This document shows positions 41,429 through 49,386 of a stretch of DNA of 64,000 nt, piece after piece. The notes under the pieces are model-generated. The model was not told where the DNA came from and did not search any database. It worked only from the letters and a program-made list of their open reading frames with translations. Both the position numbers and the translations under genes were made by a program. The stretch is from JARIHD01 sp964503715 (GTDB lineage: Bacteria; Patescibacteriota; Saccharimonadia; Saccharimonadales; UBA4665). How positions within the stretch are numbered: the stretch's first letter is position 1; each line of letters opens with the position of its first letter. Location of the stretch: the NCBI GenBank assembly GCA_964503715.1, contig CAZDAD010000002.1, positions 1-64,000 on the forward strand. Direction: 5' to 3'.

Positions 41429-41477
41429 ATGCTAAGTATATCATTAGATTGACAAAATAGCATAAAAATGCTAATGT
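41429..41477. promoter_or_regulatory. Promoter with operator-like repeats before the kinase cassette
   Basis: TTGACA (41449-41454) and TAATGT (41472-41477), spaced 17 bp, form a good promoter. Within the spacer TAGCAT (41458-41463) and ATGCTA (41468-41473) are a perfect inverted repeat, and a third ATGCTA is at 41429-41434. A repressor bound here would cover both core elements and possibly the leftward gene at 41422. Confidence 0.65.
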
Positions 41478-41509
41478 AAATAGGTATTTGATTCCGATTG
41501 CGACAAGAT

Positions 41510-42097
41510 ATGGACAACACAAACAACATACCCATTATAGCCCTAAAAGACCTAGCCAAGGTAGGGGTTCCGTTTAGTTTACGTCGAGATGACCTTGCGG
41601 ATACCTACTTAAGCACTAATCAGACAGTTTATGTTGTTCCTCGCTCAGAACACGACTTCTCAGCCATGGTAGAATTTTCCAAATTAGGTCTGTCTATCAG
41701 TCGGCCGGTTAAGTTTGATGACGGTCGACAGGCCGTAGCATATCCTAAGCAGTCTGAACTGGTTAGCTTCAGCGCATTACTTAGTTCTTCTATTGATGAC
41801 GAAGAAGGCCAGCGATTTATCACTGAAGTAGCTCTCAAGCTACGCCGTGAGCTTGAGGCCATCAAGGACCACCTTGGCGCTCTTCCAAACATCGATAATA
41901 CCGATGATATCGTTTTTGATAGAACTACTGGACGTGTCGAAATACTACCCCCATACCTCATGGACAAGACCAAGTTGCCCCAAGAAGTCATCGATTCCAT
42001 CCAGCAAAGCGCTATGAAAATGTTCGCAGAAAGCCCAGTGTTGGCTGGCACTGTTCATAACTGCTTCATGGACGCTCGGGAGGCCTACGATGAGTAA
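41510..42097 (+). CDS. Cassette partner protein A1, unknown family
   Basis: 195 aa, mostly acidic, no signal peptide or membrane helix. Notable segments: RRDDLADTYLS, VYVVPRSEHDFSAM, and IVFDRTTGRVEILPPYL. The same order of segments occurs in A2 (43966-44535), so the two are paralogues. It overlaps the kinase-like gene B1 by 8 bp (ATGAGTAA), so the products are probably made in fixed ratio and may bind each other. No ribosome site is seen before ATG 41510; TTG 41498 is an alternative start. Function unknown. Confidence 0.75.
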   Translation: MDNTNNIPIIALKDLAKVGVPFSLRRDDLADTYLSTNQTVYVVPRSEHDFSAMVEFSKLGLSISRPVKFDDGRQAVAYPKQSELVSFSALLSSSIDDEEGQRFITEVALKLRRELEAIKDHLGALPNIDNTDDIVFDRTTGRVEILPPYLMDKTKLPQEVIDSIQQSAMKMFAESPVLAGTVHNCFMDAREAYDE

Positions 42098-43046
42098 GCG
42101 CCATAACAAACTTCGAGGACGTGAGTTTTTGGCTAACCCCAATTTTATGGCCGAGACAGAGCATCGCTTAGCTTTGCTGGACGGCTTGAACGACGCTCTG
42201 GGCTATGTAGGGCACGATAAACTTTACTTTACTCGTGAGCGTAATGCCGCCAAGGTCAGTAGTGGTCATAATGTGTTCCCTGCATGTGACATGAACGCTC
42301 TATCTGGCAAAAATGGTAACCAGGTGTTTGTAAAACATTACATGCCCAGCAAGGGCAAAGAAGCTCAGCATGAAGTTGAAAATCTCAAGCGTGCCGCTAC
42401 TATACTTGAAAGCACAGATGAACATGGTCTATCTATGCATGTTATAAGGCCACACAAGGAAGGGGTTTACGCTGTTGAAAAATATGGTTTTGCAGTGACA
42501 ACGGACTATTTACCCAATCTAGTAACGATGGATCATGAGCTGCATCGAATGACTCAGGCAGAATGGCCCTACGCACTACAGTACATGGGTCTTTTCGCAG
42601 GGCTTCTTCACGGCCGTGGAGTCATATCTGGTGATTTACAACCCAAAAATATTGGTCAGCGATTTAATGCTGCCTTCATGCAGACTAGCGGTCTATCTCA
42701 AGAACTAGGTGTTTCATGGGGCCAACCGGTCTTTTTTGACCCAGAGAAGTCGAAGTTTTTTGATCCAAATAATAATTCTACCCGACAGGAATATAGCCAG
42801 GCTTGTCGTGAAGATGTTACAACCTTGCTGAAATCTCTGGTTAGCGAAGGTTACATGCATCAGAATGATATCGGCAATCGTAACGAGTTTGAAGAATTTG
42901 TATTGCAGAATTTTATGGCAGCCTATGTATATGCTGGTGGCATTGAGGACATACTCGATGATGATAGACATTGGAACGCTATTTACAACCAAGTTGCAAT
43001 GCCTAAGGGCTACATTGCACCTAAATCTCGAAGAGGGAAGCGTTAA
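42090..43046 (+). CDS. Kinase-like protein B1 of the duplicated cassette
   Basis: 318 aa, distant protein-kinase/APH fold. Lys in QVFVKHY (K82) and Glu in QHEVENL (E96) can form the ion pair; the hinge is FAVTTDYLPNL; the catalytic loop is VISGDLQPKNIG (D182, N187; the usual His is Ser); the metal segment is VFFDPEKSKFF, with D-P-E in place of DFG/DxD. The C-terminal third is alpha-helical. It is paralogous to B2, with the Lys, Asp and Asn at the same positions. Substrate unknown; the adjoining partner protein A1 is the first candidate. Confidence 0.72.
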   Translation: MSKRHNKLRGREFLANPNFMAETEHRLALLDGLNDALGYVGHDKLYFTRERNAAKVSSGHNVFPACDMNALSGKNGNQVFVKHYMPSKGKEAQHEVENLKRAATILESTDEHGLSMHVIRPHKEGVYAVEKYGFAVTTDYLPNLVTMDHELHRMTQAEWPYALQYMGLFAGLLHGRGVISGDLQPKNIGQRFNAAFMQTSGLSQELGVSWGQPVFFDPEKSKFFDPNNNSTRQEYSQACREDVTTLLKSLVSEGYMHQNDIGNRNEFEEFVLQNFMAAYVYAGGIEDILDDDRHWNAIYNQVAMPKGYIAPKSRRGKR

Positions 43047-43673
43047 GTGGGTGGCAAAGAAGTTGTCATAGCTTGTGTCGCTCCGCCAATGGCGGATGTT
43101 GCTATTAGGCGCGACAAGACACTTCACAAGATGCCCGAATGGGCGATGGTTTACCCCGCCCCAGACAAGCTGGCTGCCGAACACACTCCAGGCATAGTGA
43201 CCAAAGAAAATGGTGAAAAATTATTATTCCTAGGATTCGACAAGAGGACCCCCTGGGAACAGTTAACGGGCAACGAGAAGATTAAGTATGGTTGTGTTGA
43301 CTGTTTTGGTAAGATGGTTGAAGTTGGTCCCAAGAACAAGCAAAATCATACTAGTTGGGACGATGTCCAGAGTGACCCAACATTTCACTACAACTTGGCC
43401 ACAATCTTGGCCCGCCCAGACGAAATATATCCAGACCAGTCGCAGAACCCGCAGGCTCTTAACCATTGGAAAGATGGCGTGGTGCTCAACTTTGTTAAAC
43501 ATGGCTATGTAAAGAATCTTGATACACCGCTAACTCGACGTGCAGGCCGAGAATATGCTTATGAGTCTACAATTGTGTCTGTCAAGTATTGCAACGATGG
43601 CAGCAATTACACACTGACCAGTGTTGTGCACCGCATACCTCCGACCAAAAAAATCATGAAGGGTTTGGAGTAG
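43047..43673 (+). CDS. Unknown protein of the kinase cassette (C)
   Basis: 208 aa from GTG 43047, which directly follows the TAA of B1. No family recognised. It has a CxxC pair in KYGCVDCFGKM (about residues 81-90), many charged residues and several aromatic ones, and no membrane helix. The pattern AVYPAPDKLAAEHTP-like start and the Trp/His-rich middle (NHWKDGVVLNFVKHGY) are distinctive. Position in the operon suggests a shared role with the kinases. Confidence 0.65.
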   Translation: MGGKEVVIACVAPPMADVAIRRDKTLHKMPEWAMVYPAPDKLAAEHTPGIVTKENGEKLLFLGFDKRTPWEQLTGNEKIKYGCVDCFGKMVEVGPKNKQNHTSWDDVQSDPTFHYNLATILARPDEIYPDQSQNPQALNHWKDGVVLNFVKHGYVKNLDTPLTRRAGREYAYESTIVSVKYCNDGSNYTLTSVVHRIPPTKKIMKGLE

Positions 43674-43682
43674 AATAAGGGT

Positions 43683-43976
43683 ATGACTAACTGGGCTGCT
43701 CTAAAACAATTGCTGCTAAGATGGGACTTTGCGTATAGCCCTTTCACTGACTTCTTGGAGATGCGGGATCAGAAGGTCTTCGAACTCTCAGACGGTGAGT
43801 TAAGGGCCGAAGCCATTGGGGCTGCGGAAGTTATCTTTGAGATAGCCTCTGGTGATCCTATGGCCCTAACCATGACAGATGCCTATCAGTATCTTGGTGA
43901 TATCGATGACAATATGACCAAAGAGCTAGTTGTTGATAAAGTGGTTAAATACTTGGACAAAAATTATGAACGGTAA
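43683..43976 (+). CDS. Small acidic protein of the kinase cassette (D)
   Basis: 97 aa, acidic and mainly helical by eye (ELRAEAIGAAEVIFEIASGD). It starts 9 bp after C and its last 11 bp overlap the start of A2. No family recognised. Size and acidity would suit an immunity or regulatory partner, but this is speculation. Confidence 0.65.
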   Translation: MTNWAALKQLLLRWDFAYSPFTDFLEMRDQKVFELSDGELRAEAIGAAEVIFEIASGDPMALTMTDAYQYLGDIDDNMTKELVVDKVVKYLDKNYER

Positions 43977-44535
43977 CAGCTATATAACTGCACCAGACAA
44001 TCTGAGGAAAGTCAGTTTCCCTCACGCTGTGCGCAACGATGGCAAAGCCGATACATTTACTGATAATGAGGGAGCAATCTACGTGAAACCTCTAGCTCTA
44101 CACGACTATGCAGCTACTCAGGCACTAGTTGAGGCTGGCTTAAGCCAGGCGCGTATTGCCACTGCCGATGGTTCAAATGAGTATGTAGCTTTCGGACATA
44201 AGAGCGACCTTGTTACTCTATCATCTTTGATGAATGCCGTTAGGGTTGGCGGCAGTTACGATGATGCGCTAATTATTCTATCTAAGGTTGTTAATATCTA
44301 CCGTCAAACCAAGGCCCAACTAGGCTTTGTTCCCCTTGTATCAGGTGGTGATGGCATTGCGTATGACCAATTTACTGACAGTGTTGAATTCGTACCCCCT
44401 TATAGTACCTCTGAAGAGGTGACGGCCAATGGGGCCGTTGCAGAGCTAGCGGAGGTTATGGCGGCTCGAGAAGATACAGACGATGCGGAAGTGGTCCGTA
44501 ACCTATTTACTGTGGCGGTGCATCATGAAGCCTAA
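43966..44535 (+). CDS. Cassette partner protein A2, paralogue of A1
   Basis: 189 aa from ATG 43966, overlapping D by 11 bp. It aligns by eye with A1 over most of its length: GKADTFTDN with ADTYLS, IYVKPLALHDYAA with VYVVPRSEHDFSA, SDLVTLSSLM with SELVSFSALL, and IAYDQFTDSVEFVPPY with IVFDRTTGRVEILPPY. The duplicated order A-B suggests that the pair is the functional unit. Soluble, no recognised domain. Confidence 0.72.
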   Translation: MNGNSYITAPDNLRKVSFPHAVRNDGKADTFTDNEGAIYVKPLALHDYAATQALVEAGLSQARIATADGSNEYVAFGHKSDLVTLSSLMNAVRVGGSYDDALIILSKVVNIYRQTKAQLGFVPLVSGGDGIAYDQFTDSVEFVPPYSTSEEVTANGAVAELAEVMAAREDTDDAEVVRNLFTVAVHHEA

Positions 44536-45463
44536 CAAGCAGCCAAAAATGGAGTTTCCCGAGATTCGGATTGCTCAGGTTGATGAGCTGACCCCATCGC
44601 AAAAGCATGATATCGTTCGCCAGATAAGACCTGCAATCGAGGAAGATACTGGCGTACGCTTTAAGCAGGTAGTCAATGGTGTTACTCCTGGTAAGAAAGA
44701 CAGTCGACACGATGTATTTAGGATGAGTGCGATCGGTCACGATGGCGCCACTTCGTCTATGTACGTCAAGCGTTTTCGTAACAAAAAAGATGCTGCCTAC
44801 GAGAAGGAAATGATTCAAGCAGTGAAGGACCGAGGCTTTGATGGGCTGAACCCAATTGGTCGAGGTGTATTCGACATATCAGAGCACGGTTTTGCACTGG
44901 TTACCGAGGAGATACCTCGCTTAGAGACTCTAAATATAGTTGATTGGCGAGATTACCGTCGGACTTGGCGTGGCGAAAAAGGTGCACACAGCGATCACTT
45001 ATCTAACCTAATGCATGATGTGGCTCATTATGTTGGTGACTTACATCGAAATGGGATTGGCTATCACGATTTGGTTCTACAAAACATCGGCAAAGTCCCA
45101 TCTGGCGAACTTATACCTTTTGACCTTGAATTCGTAAAACTCTATAACCCAGATGATAAATATAACTTTCAGTTCATCGTTGATAAGCAGAATGACTTAC
45201 TTAGCTTGGCCCGATCTTTAGCGGTGTCGATTGGTGTCTTTGAGGAAGACTATGATGCATTCAAAGATATGCTCTGCTCTGATCTATTAATGCCATATGC
45301 TAAAGCTACCGGCGACTTACGAATGTTTGAGCAGGCTGAAACAATGGCACGCTGGGGTGTGGAATGGGCTAACAAACAACGCGATCAAGAGGCTGCTCGC
45401 CGATCGGCACTGTCTAACTTGGCAAAGGCCCTCAAAGATGACTCCTTCCGCCCCGCCGACTAA
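44525..45463 (+). CDS. Kinase-like protein B2, paralogue of B1
   Basis: 312 aa from ATG 44525 (MKPNKQPKMEF), overlapping A2 by 11 bp. Kinase landmarks: SMYVKRF (K82), AYEKEMIQ (Glu of the alpha-C helix), hinge FALVTEEIPRL, catalytic loop GIGYHDLVLQNIG (H181, D182, N187) and metal site IPFDLEFVK (D200). Here the catalytic His is kept, unlike in B1. The C-terminus ends in a charged helical tail. It ends only 3 bp before the -35 of groES. Confidence 0.75.
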   Translation: MKPNKQPKMEFPEIRIAQVDELTPSQKHDIVRQIRPAIEEDTGVRFKQVVNGVTPGKKDSRHDVFRMSAIGHDGATSSMYVKRFRNKKDAAYEKEMIQAVKDRGFDGLNPIGRGVFDISEHGFALVTEEIPRLETLNIVDWRDYRRTWRGEKGAHSDHLSNLMHDVAHYVGDLHRNGIGYHDLVLQNIGKVPSGELIPFDLEFVKLYNPDDKYNFQFIVDKQNDLLSLARSLAVSIGVFEEDYDAFKDMLCSDLLMPYAKATGDLRMFEQAETMARWGVEWANKQRDQEAARRSALSNLAKALKDDSFRPAD

Positions 45464-45466
45464 CGG

Positions 45467-45495
45467 TTGACGCTAAAAATTAGGTTGTATATAGT
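45467..45495 (+). promoter_or_regulatory. groES-groEL promoter
   Basis: TTGACG (45467-45472) and TATAGT (45490-45495) are 17 bp apart, the strongest sigma-70-type promoter noticed in the window. It is followed by the CIRCE-like operator. Confidence 0.8.
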
Positions 45496-45508
45496 GAGTG
45501 CCAGCGGG

Positions 45509-45535
45509 TTGGCACTCACTTGCTTTAAGTGCCAG
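45509..45535. promoter_or_regulatory. CIRCE-like HrcA operator
   Basis: TTGGCACTC, nine bases, AAGTGCCAG: matches the CIRCE layout TTAGCACTC-N9-GAGTGCTAA with few changes. A further GAGTGCCA lies just upstream and forms a second inverted repeat with the left arm. Heat induction through HrcA is expected. Confidence 0.8.
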
Positions 45536-45570
45536 TTCCGATGAAAATCACTTTGTTTAGGAGGGAATTT

Positions 45571-45843
45571 ATGAGCGCAAAAGTTAAGCCGCTTGCTGAA
45601 TATGTTGTGGTTGTTGCAGAAGAGGCACCAACAAAAACCTCAAGTGGGCTATATTTACCACCAAGTGCTAGCGAAAAACCAAGAGTAGCCAAAATAGTTG
45701 CTATTGGCACGCAGGTGAAAGATGTCAAAGTTGGAGATAGGGTTCTATATAAGAATGAGTATGAGGCCGTAACCGTAAAGTTAGACGGTGAGTCCTTCAC
45801 AGTCGTAAATTCACAAAACCTAATTGCGGTAATTGGGGGTTAA
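45571..45843 (+). CDS. groES: Co-chaperonin GroES
   Basis: Heptameric lid of the GroEL chamber. 90 aa from ATG 45571, with AGGAGGG 7 nt upstream; the longer in-frame start at 45529 lies inside the CIRCE-like operator. The opening KVKPLAEYVVVVAEEAPTKT, the mobile loop SSGLYLPPSA, and the end SFTVVNSQNLIAVIG fit GroES. First gene of the bicistronic chaperonin operon. Confidence 0.96.
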   Translation: MSAKVKPLAEYVVVVAEEAPTKTSSGLYLPPSASEKPRVAKIVAIGTQVKDVKVGDRVLYKNEYEAVTVKLDGESFTVVNSQNLIAVIGG

Positions 45844-45845
45844 GA

Positions 45846-47492
45846 ATGTCTAATAAAGTTTTCTATGATGACGAAGCACGTCGCCGTGTCTTGGGCGGCG
45901 CTAAATTGCTCTATGATGCAGTCAAGACAACTATGGGGCCAAGAGGGCGCAATGTTGTTATAGGCAAGGCCTATGGTGCGCCGACTGTTACACATGATGG
46001 TGTGACTGTAGCGAGGGGTGTTGATGTAGCCGAAGTCGATGACGAGACTTTGGGCTACAAAGTCGGTGCGGAGCTAATCAAAAAAGCCGCCTCCAAGATG
46101 AACGATGTAGCAGGTGATGGTACAACCACGGTTACCGTTCTGACATACACTATCCTGAATGAAGCCAATAAGTTGATAGCCGCTGGGCATAATCCAATGC
46201 TTCTACGCAAAGGGCTTGAAGCTGCCGCTACAGACGTACTAGAGGCCCTTGATGGTATGCGTGAAGATGTTGCAGCGAACAAGAAGCGCATCTCTGAGGT
46301 GGCAACAATTTCTGCAGGCGATGCTGAGATTGGCAGTCTAATAGCCGACGTTATGGACGAGGTGACTCGAGATGGTGTTGTCACTGTAGAAGAAGGCAAG
46401 GGTTTATCTGTCGAGAGTGAGATAGTCGATGGATTTACTATGGATAGTGGCTACGTCAGCCCGTACATGGCTACAGATACGACAAGATTAGTCGCTGTAT
46501 ATGACAAACCTGCTGTAGTAATTACTGACAAAAAGATCAGTTCGATTCAGGAGTTCTTGCCGCTACTAGAGAAATTAGCTCAATCTGGGAAGAAGGACCT
46601 AGTTCTGTTTGCCGAAGATGTAGACGGAGAGGCACTGACCACGTTAGTCTTGAATCGACTCAAGGGCGTGTTCAATACAGTCGCCGTCAAGGTATCGGAT
46701 ATTGGTGGTGATCGAAAAGACAGGCTAGAGGATATTGCTGCTCTAACTGGCGCTACAGTCATTAGTGAGAGCAAGGGTTACACTTTCGAAGATGCTGATC
46801 TAAACGCCGTAGGCTCTGCCCGTAAGGTAATTGTTGGTAAGGATTCTACCACTATCATTGAAGGCTCAGGCTCTAGTGTGGCCGTTGATTTACGCATTCA
46901 GGAGATAGCTGCTCAGGCGCAACAGGCGGAGAGTAACTACGAAAAGACCAAGTTGGATAAGCGCCGTGCTGCCCTATCTGGCAAGGTGGCTGTAATCAAG
47001 GTTGGAGGCGCTACCGAAACTGAGATAGAAGAAAAGAAGTTCCGTGTTGATGATGCCGTAGCCGCCGTAAAGGCAGCTCTTGCCGAGGGCATTGTGCCTG
47101 GTGGTGGTGTCACCCTAGTAAACCTCGAGTCGGCTGCGGTTGGCAAACCCAAGACTGATGATGACCCATCGATAGTCGCAGGCCGCCAATTGCTTAGGAA
47201 CGCCCTAGAGCAGCCTTTCCGTGTGTTATTGAGTAATGCTGGGCTAAACGCCGATGAGTGGCTACCACAGGTGCGTTCAGCCAAGCCAGGACACGGCCTA
47301 AACGTTAATCACCCCACAAAACTAGTAGATCTAAAGGCAGCGGGGATCGTTGACCCCGCTCGTGTGACTCGTGAGGCACTGATGAACGCCGTGTCAATTG
47401 CAGGTACTAGTATGACTATGGGTGCTTTGATTGTTGACGTACCCGAAGCCAAAGACCCAGGCTCGTCTATGGGCGGAATGGGAATGATGTAG
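45846..47492 (+). CDS. groEL: Chaperonin GroEL
   Basis: 60-kDa chaperonin that folds proteins in an ATP-driven cycle. 548 aa with the ATP-binding TTMGPRGRNVVI and NDVAGDGTTTVTVL, the hinge and apical segments (GYVSPYMATD), GIVPGGGVTLVN, and the Gly/Met-rich tail ending GGMGMM. It starts two bases after the groES stop. Confidence 0.98.
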   Translation: MSNKVFYDDEARRRVLGGAKLLYDAVKTTMGPRGRNVVIGKAYGAPTVTHDGVTVARGVDVAEVDDETLGYKVGAELIKKAASKMNDVAGDGTTTVTVLTYTILNEANKLIAAGHNPMLLRKGLEAAATDVLEALDGMREDVAANKKRISEVATISAGDAEIGSLIADVMDEVTRDGVVTVEEGKGLSVESEIVDGFTMDSGYVSPYMATDTTRLVAVYDKPAVVITDKKISSIQEFLPLLEKLAQSGKKDLVLFAEDVDGEALTTLVLNRLKGVFNTVAVKVSDIGGDRKDRLEDIAALTGATVISESKGYTFEDADLNAVGSARKVIVGKDSTTIIEGSGSSVAVDLRIQEIAAQAQQAESNYEKTKLDKRRAALSGKVAVIKVGGATETEIEEKKFRVDDAVAAVKAALAEGIVPGGGVTLVNLESAAVGKPKTDDDPSIVAGRQLLRNALEQPFRVLLSNAGLNADEWLPQVRSAKPGHGLNVNHPTKLVDLKAAGIVDPARVTREALMNAVSIAGTSMTMGALIVDVPEAKDPGSSMGGMGMM

Positions 47493-47510
47493 AATTGTCT
47501 ACACAAAATA

Positions 47511-47540
47511 TAAACACCCCTTATTGTGAGGGGTGTTTTA
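47511..47540. terminator. Terminator after groEL
   Basis: AAACACCCC (47512-47520) and GGGGTGTTT (47530-47538) pair around a 9-nt loop and end in T; the A-rich left flank allows use in both directions. Confidence 0.85.
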
Positions 47541-47559
47541 GTTTGCGATGCCCAAAAAT

Positions 47560-47754
47560 CTAGGATAATGTGCGCTTGATACCGCCGTAGGCACTTGTGG
47601 CGATTCCACGTCGTACTTCTTTGAGTGGGTTAGGTTTACCGAGAAAATCGAGAACAGAGCCAAAGCCAAGAACAGCGACTATGCCAAAGCCGACGGTCGC
47701 GAGAAATTCCTTGCGTGTAACTTCCCTCTCAAGGAGGTTATGAAACTGCTGCAC
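47560..47754 (-). CDS. Small single-helix protein near tatC
   Basis: 64 aa from GTG 47754. A short charged start ending VTRKEFL is followed by a hydrophobic stretch (ATVGFGIVAVLGFGSVL) and a basic tail. The T-R-K-E-F-L motif before a hydrophobic helix recalls a twin-arginine-like signal, but only one Arg is present. It lies leftward after tatC with an 85-bp gap. Coding status rests on a plausible membrane helix and on the lack of any competing frame. Confidence 0.5.
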   Translation of the reverse strand: MQQFHNLLEREVTRKEFLATVGFGIVAVLGFGSVLDFLGKPNPLKEVRRGIATSAYGGIKRTLS

Positions 47755-47839
47755 TGTTTTACCTTTTGTTTTTGGTTTTTTATTTTTGGAAAACCTAAGG
47801 TCAGGATAACCCTAATGTTTAAAATTGTCAACAGGCTAT

Positions 47840-49138
47840 TTAATAATCTATCTCAGCGGTAAACGAACGAAAGCGGCGGCGTTCATATTCACGGATATAT
47901 TTGCTGGGCCGACGTGTACTATTTTCAGAACTTACTTTGCGAATAGGCGTTGATGATACTGGATTTAACCTCTGGCCAACTGGAGCAACTTCTTGTACGA
48001 ACTGTGCAGCAATCGGCGAATTGTTAGCTTGTCTCTGTGGGGATGGGGACATATTTGTTGGCTGCTGTACCTTGGATAAGTCAAGTAGCCTCTCTGTGCC
48101 GCTGTCTCCAAATGATGTCGAGGTTTTTTGAGTAGTGGTTCGTCTAGCTGATAGCTTAAGTGTGGCGTTTACTGCCGCCTTAGGTTTTGGTGGGCTACTG
48201 GCAATTGAGGCTACGTACTGGTTATTAGACTGCTCTAATTCTTCTGTATCAAGTTCGTCGTTCCAATTCATCTGGGCAATACTGAAATCGCTCAGGCGCT
48301 GCTCGCGACTGGCGGCATCTTGTTCGCGTAGCTTTTTTACTCTGGCGGGGCGATCGAGTCTACGATTTACAATCCATATCATCGCTACGGCGAGGTTATA
48401 CATCAGGATAATTGGTAGGCTTAGAATAGCCTGGTTGCGGACATCAGGAGTGGGACTTATCATCGCGCCAATTATGAATGACAACAATATAACCCATCGT
48501 TGCTTGGCCATTAGCCTCTTAGCACTGAGCCTCTGTATCTTGTTGATGGTTATCAGGACTAGGGGGAGCTGGAATAGTAAACCAGAGCCTATTAGGTAGG
48601 CTAGGACAAACGAGAAATAAGATTGGATATTGATAAGGGCTTCAATCTGTTGGTTTTTGGCGAAGCCATGTAATAGGAAGTTAAGCCCCGAGGGCAGGGC
48701 TATAAAGTAACCAAAACACACGCCAATTACGGCTAAAACACATGACCATATGCCAACTCGTGCCAAGAAGCCAACTGTCGTGTTTGAGGCCAGTGGGGAT
48801 AAGTACCGCAATAGCTGGTAGACAATTACAGGAATGCTAGCTAGCAGGCCTGTTGCTATACAGAGTTGAAAGGCAAAGTCAAAGCCTCCACCTGGGGTAG
48901 TGAAGATAAACTGCTGGTCACCAGCAGGTTTTAGAAGTATCTTCGTCAAGACCTCCTGGTTGGAGGCGGCAAGACCTGCAAAGATAGCAACAGAAAGAGC
49001 AATGTAAATCAACCTCGTGCGAAGTTCTCGGACGTGGGCAATAAACGGCTGTTTTTCTGGGCCTAGAGTGGTCTTACGCTGCTGGTCCCGAGCGTGGAGT
49101 GCCGTCTTTTTCCTTTGAGTTTTTCTCTTGAGTGCCAT
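47840..49138 (-). CDS. tatC: Sec-independent translocase TatC with long C-terminal tail
   Basis: Six-helix receptor for folded proteins with twin-arginine signals. 432 aa, much longer than the usual 250. The N-terminus is strongly basic (MALKRKTQRKK); the TatC signature HVRELRTRLIY is at residues 35-45; helices follow to about 255 (ending AVAMIWIVNRR). The last 170 residues are polar, Ser/Thr/Pro rich and probably disordered in the cytoplasm. The start overlaps tatA by 65 bp. Confidence 0.9.
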   Translation of the reverse strand: MALKRKTQRKKTALHARDQQRKTTLGPEKQPFIAHVRELRTRLIYIALSVAIFAGLAASNQEVLTKILLKPAGDQQFIFTTPGGGFDFAFQLCIATGLLASIPVIVYQLLRYLSPLASNTTVGFLARVGIWSCVLAVIGVCFGYFIALPSGLNFLLHGFAKNQQIEALINIQSYFSFVLAYLIGSGLLFQLPLVLITINKIQRLSAKRLMAKQRWVILLSFIIGAMISPTPDVRNQAILSLPIILMYNLAVAMIWIVNRRLDRPARVKKLREQDAASREQRLSDFSIAQMNWNDELDTEELEQSNNQYVASIASSPPKPKAAVNATLKLSARRTTTQKTSTSFGDSGTERLLDLSKVQQPTNMSPSPQRQANNSPIAAQFVQEVAPVGQRLNPVSSTPIRKVSSENSTRRPSKYIREYERRRFRSFTAEIDY

Positions 49139-49292
49139 CGCTCAAACCTTTCTTAAGCTCGCGCACTGATGAACCCGCACTGCGGGCAAGTTCTGGTAAC
49201 TTCTTGCTACCAAAAAGCAACAAGACAATTAAGAAAATAACTATTAGTTCAGGCGTACCAAGCCCAAACAGTTCAGCAAAATTGCTAACCAT
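49074..49292 (-). CDS. tatA: Twin-arginine translocase TatA/TatE
   Basis: Pore-forming subunit for folded-protein export. 72 aa from ATG 49292 (MVSNFAELFGLGTPE), following GAGGG at a normal distance; the ATG at 49316 would add an unrelated start. One helix (LIVIFLIVLLLFGSKKLPEL) is followed by an amphipathic helix (ARSAGSSVRELKKGL) and a charged tail, the usual TatA layout. With tatC only one TatA-type gene is seen, the minimal two-gene system. Confidence 0.94.
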   Translation of the reverse strand: MVSNFAELFGLGTPELIVIFLIVLLLFGSKKLPELARSAGSSVRELKKGLSDGTQEKNSKEKDGTPRSGPAA

Positions 49293-49386
49293 TGTGTTTC
49301 CCTCGTTATTAAGCAACTGTGTGTATCATACCATAAGCGACATACACCGTAATAGATGCTGCTCTATATTCTGAAATTCATATAGA

